Below are positions 15,954 to 16,794 of a stretch of 16,794 nucleotides of DNA, one piece after another. Position 1 is the stretch's first letter; every line of letters starts with the position of its first letter. Below the pieces are notes generated by a model, which saw nothing but the letters and a program-made list of their open reading frames with translations, had not been told where the DNA came from and did not search any database. This DNA comes from an uncultured Chlorobiales bacterium (lineage in GTDB: Bacteria; Bacteroidota; Chlorobiia; Chlorobiales; Thermochlorobacteraceae), in contig CALGMC010000027.1 of assembly GCA_937959145.1 (NCBI GenBank), positions 1 to 16,794 on the forward strand. Reading direction: 5' to 3'. A program made the position numbers and the translations under genes.

Positions 15954-16026
<73 letters not shown>

Positions 16027-16054
16027 ACATGCACATTTATGCATTACAACCAAG

Positions 16055-16136
16055 TGGGTAGGGAAGGATTCGAACCTCCGAAGACTGAGTCGACTGATTT
16101 ACAGTCAGTTGCGTTTGACCACTTCGCTACCTACCC
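16055..16136 (-). tRNA. tyrU: tRNA-Tyr (anticodon GUA), long variable arm
   Basis: The 82-nt minus-strand gene has acceptor GGGTAGG/CCTACCC, anticodon stem ACTGA/TCAGT with loop CTGTAAA (anticodon GTA), a class-II variable arm (GAC-TCA-GTC), T-loop TTCGAAT and discriminator A. CCA is not encoded. Its place between two tRNA-Thr genes is that of tyrU. Confidence 0.97.
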
Positions 16137-16142
16137 AAGCCG

Positions 16143-16215
16143 AGCTGGTGAAGGGACTTGAACCCCCGACCGGCTGATTACAAATCAGCTGCTCTACCAA
16201 CTGAGCTACACCAGC
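16143..16215 (-). tRNA. thrU: tRNA-Thr (anticodon UGU)
   Basis: The 73-nt minus-strand cloverleaf has acceptor GCTGGTG/CACCAGC, anticodon stem GCTGA/TCAGC with loop TTTGTAA (anticodon TGT), T-arm GGGGG-TTCAAGT-CCCTT and discriminator T, without encoded CCA. It is the first gene of the minus-strand cluster. It differs from the other tRNA-Thr in anticodon stem and T-stem, so the two are distinct isoacceptors rather than a recent duplicate. Confidence 0.97.
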
Positions 16216-16299
16216 ACTTACAGTTTTTCAAACAACTTTCCCGATTCAATCTACCTGCTTTCATCAATTACCTTAGCCATTATTCCGAAACAATCACTT

Positions 16300-16346
16300 A
16301 TCCTTGCAATCCTTGCACCCTCTTTACTCTGCACCCTCTTTACTCT
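16300..16346. repeat. Two adjacent tandem repeats (2 x 9 bp and 2 x 16 bp)
   Basis: ATCCTTGCA occurs at 16300-16308 and 16309-16317. It overlaps by three bases with GCACCCTCTTTACTCT, present at 16315-16330 and 16331-16346. All copies are exact. They would lie in the leader of the tRNA operon if transcription starts at the candidate promoter near 16424. Confidence 0.85.
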
Positions 16347-16423
16347 TCTACTTTACTTTCATTTGACCGGCAGCAACTACAAAAAAATTGGTAAAAAGCA
16401 AATTGTTGTAGAAAAAAGGGCTA

Positions 16424-16455
16424 CAAAAGTAATCGTTCGCACGCAAAATTCCAAA
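16424..16455 (-). promoter_or_regulatory. Candidate Bacteroidota-type promoter for the tRNA-secE block
   Basis: On the minus strand TTTG (16455-16452) is followed, after 20 bp, by TACTTTTG (16431-16424), matching the -33 TTTG and -7 TAnnTTTG consensus of Bacteroidota housekeeping promoters. It would give a leader of about 200 nt before tRNA-Thr(UGU). The motif is short and the region is AT-rich, so this is only a candidate. Confidence 0.35.
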
Positions 16456-16534
16456 ATGTTCAAAAAATTATTTTTCCTCGCTTTTTCAAAAAAATGCTTG
16501 TGCCCCTGAAACTTTTTCTTTTAATTTTCAGTAT

Positions 16535-16549
16535 TAGTAATTGTTACTA
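16535..16549. promoter_or_regulatory. Palindrome in front of the rubrerythrin gene, possible redox/metal operator
   Basis: TAGTAA-TTG-TTACTA is a perfect 6-bp inverted repeat with a 3-bp centre; with one T/T mismatch per arm the symmetry extends by TA on both sides (16532-16552). It ends 30 bp before the start codon, and its right arm contains TACTAT, a possible -10 element. The AT-rich dyad resembles Fur/PerR-type sites in general form only. Confidence 0.4.
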
Positions 16550-16579
16550 TTATTAAAATAATCCAAACGACATCAAACA

Positions 16580-16794
16580 ATGCTCAACAACACGAAAACA
16601 CGCAAAAATCTTGAATCTGCCTTTGCAGGCGAAGCCATGGCATTTCGTCGCTATCTTTATTTTGGCGAAATCGCGCGCGAACTCGGCAATGAAGAAGTGG
16701 CACAAGTTTTTGAAAAGACCGCCAAAGATGAATTCGGACACGCGGTCGCGCACTTGCAACTGCTCTACCCGAAAGAAGGCATGACGGTGGAGAA
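16580..16794 (+). CDS. Rubrerythrin-family diiron protein, 3' end outside window
   Basis: Rubrerythrins are ferritin-like diiron proteins that reduce hydrogen peroxide, typical of anaerobes and microaerophiles. 71 codons are visible from the ATG at 16580: MLNNTKTRKNLESAFAGEAM, then FRRYLYFGEIARELGNEEVA and KTAKDEFGHAVAHLQLLYPK. E18 in AGEAMAFRRY and the E51-x-x-H54 motif in DEFGH are the iron ligands of the first half of the four-helix bundle; the second half and any rubredoxin domain lie beyond the window. The gene is divergent from the tRNA cluster and has no visible Shine-Dalgarno sequence. Family assignment is strong from the motif spacing; whether it is a full rubrerythrin or the shorter erythrin type cannot be seen. 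Confidence 0.88.
   Translation, partial: MLNNTKTRKNLESAFAGEAMAFRRYLYFGEIARELGNEEVAQVFEKTAKDEFGHAVAHLQLLYPKEGMTVE

Larger units (their letters stand above)
16216..16579. other. 364-bp divergent spacer between the tRNA cluster and the rubrerythrin gene
   Basis: No protein gene is supported here. The spacer must hold the promoter of the minus-strand tRNA-secE-ribosomal-polymerase block and that of the plus-strand rubrerythrin gene. It contains two sets of tandem repeats (16300-16346), three copies of an alternately inverted CTACAA/TTGTAG element (16377-16426), a Bacteroidota-like promoter motif (16424-16455), poly-A/T tracts around 16440-16530, and a palindrome close to the rubrerythrin start. 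Confidence 0.8.

Noticed and set aside
16158..16394. Open reading frame beginning MNPRPADYKSAALPTELHQ on the plus strand
   Set aside because: The beginning is the antisense translation of tRNA-Thr(UGU), another recurrent spurious ORF; the rest lies in the repeat-containing spacer and resembles no protein.

Overview
This window is a housekeeping segment of a bacterial chromosome, most probably from the Bacteroidota/Chlorobiota (FCB) lineage, with Chlorobiota slightly preferred. The reasons are the RpoB wording around the rifampicin region (DVHYTHYGRLCPIETPEG), the insertion-bearing N-terminal half of RpoC, the mix of genes with and without a Shine-Dalgarno sequence, and a Bacteroidota-like TAnnTTTG promoter motif. 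No rRNA is present, so the placement is an inference from protein wording.

Left part (1-1770, plus strand): the 3' part of parA (its start lies outside the window) and complete parB, the chromosome-segregation pair. parB ends 3 bp from the end of a convergent LacI-type regulator gene. That gene, exoA (exonuclease III), and everything up to position 16215 read on the minus strand.

Central part (minus strand, read from right to left): tRNA-Thr(UGU), tRNA-Tyr(GUA), tRNA-Thr(GGU), tRNA-Trp(CCA), secE, nusG, rplK, rplA, rplJ, rplL, rpoB, rpoC. This is the classic tRNA / secE-nusG / L11-L1-L10-L7/12 / beta-beta' cluster. It joins protein export, transcript elongation, the ribosomal GTPase-associated centre and the RNA polymerase catalytic subunits in one expression block. 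Compared with the well-known order thrU-tyrU-glyT-thrT-tufB-secE, tRNA-Gly and tuf are missing here. An attenuator-like hairpin with a T-rich tail sits between rplL and rpoB, a strong hairpin without a T-tail sits between rpoB and rpoC, and an intrinsic terminator follows rpoC.

Right end (16216-16794): a 364-bp divergent spacer with tandem repeats, inverted repeats and candidate promoter/operator elements, then the start of a plus-strand rubrerythrin gene that runs off the window.

I found no undescribed multi-gene system. The most noteworthy points are an Asn at the RpoB position equivalent to E. coli His526 (rifampicin site), the loss of tuf/tRNA-Gly from the cluster, a recurring pattern of perfect two-copy tandem duplications (9-16 bp) in several spacers, and a near-perfect palindrome in front of the rubrerythrin gene.
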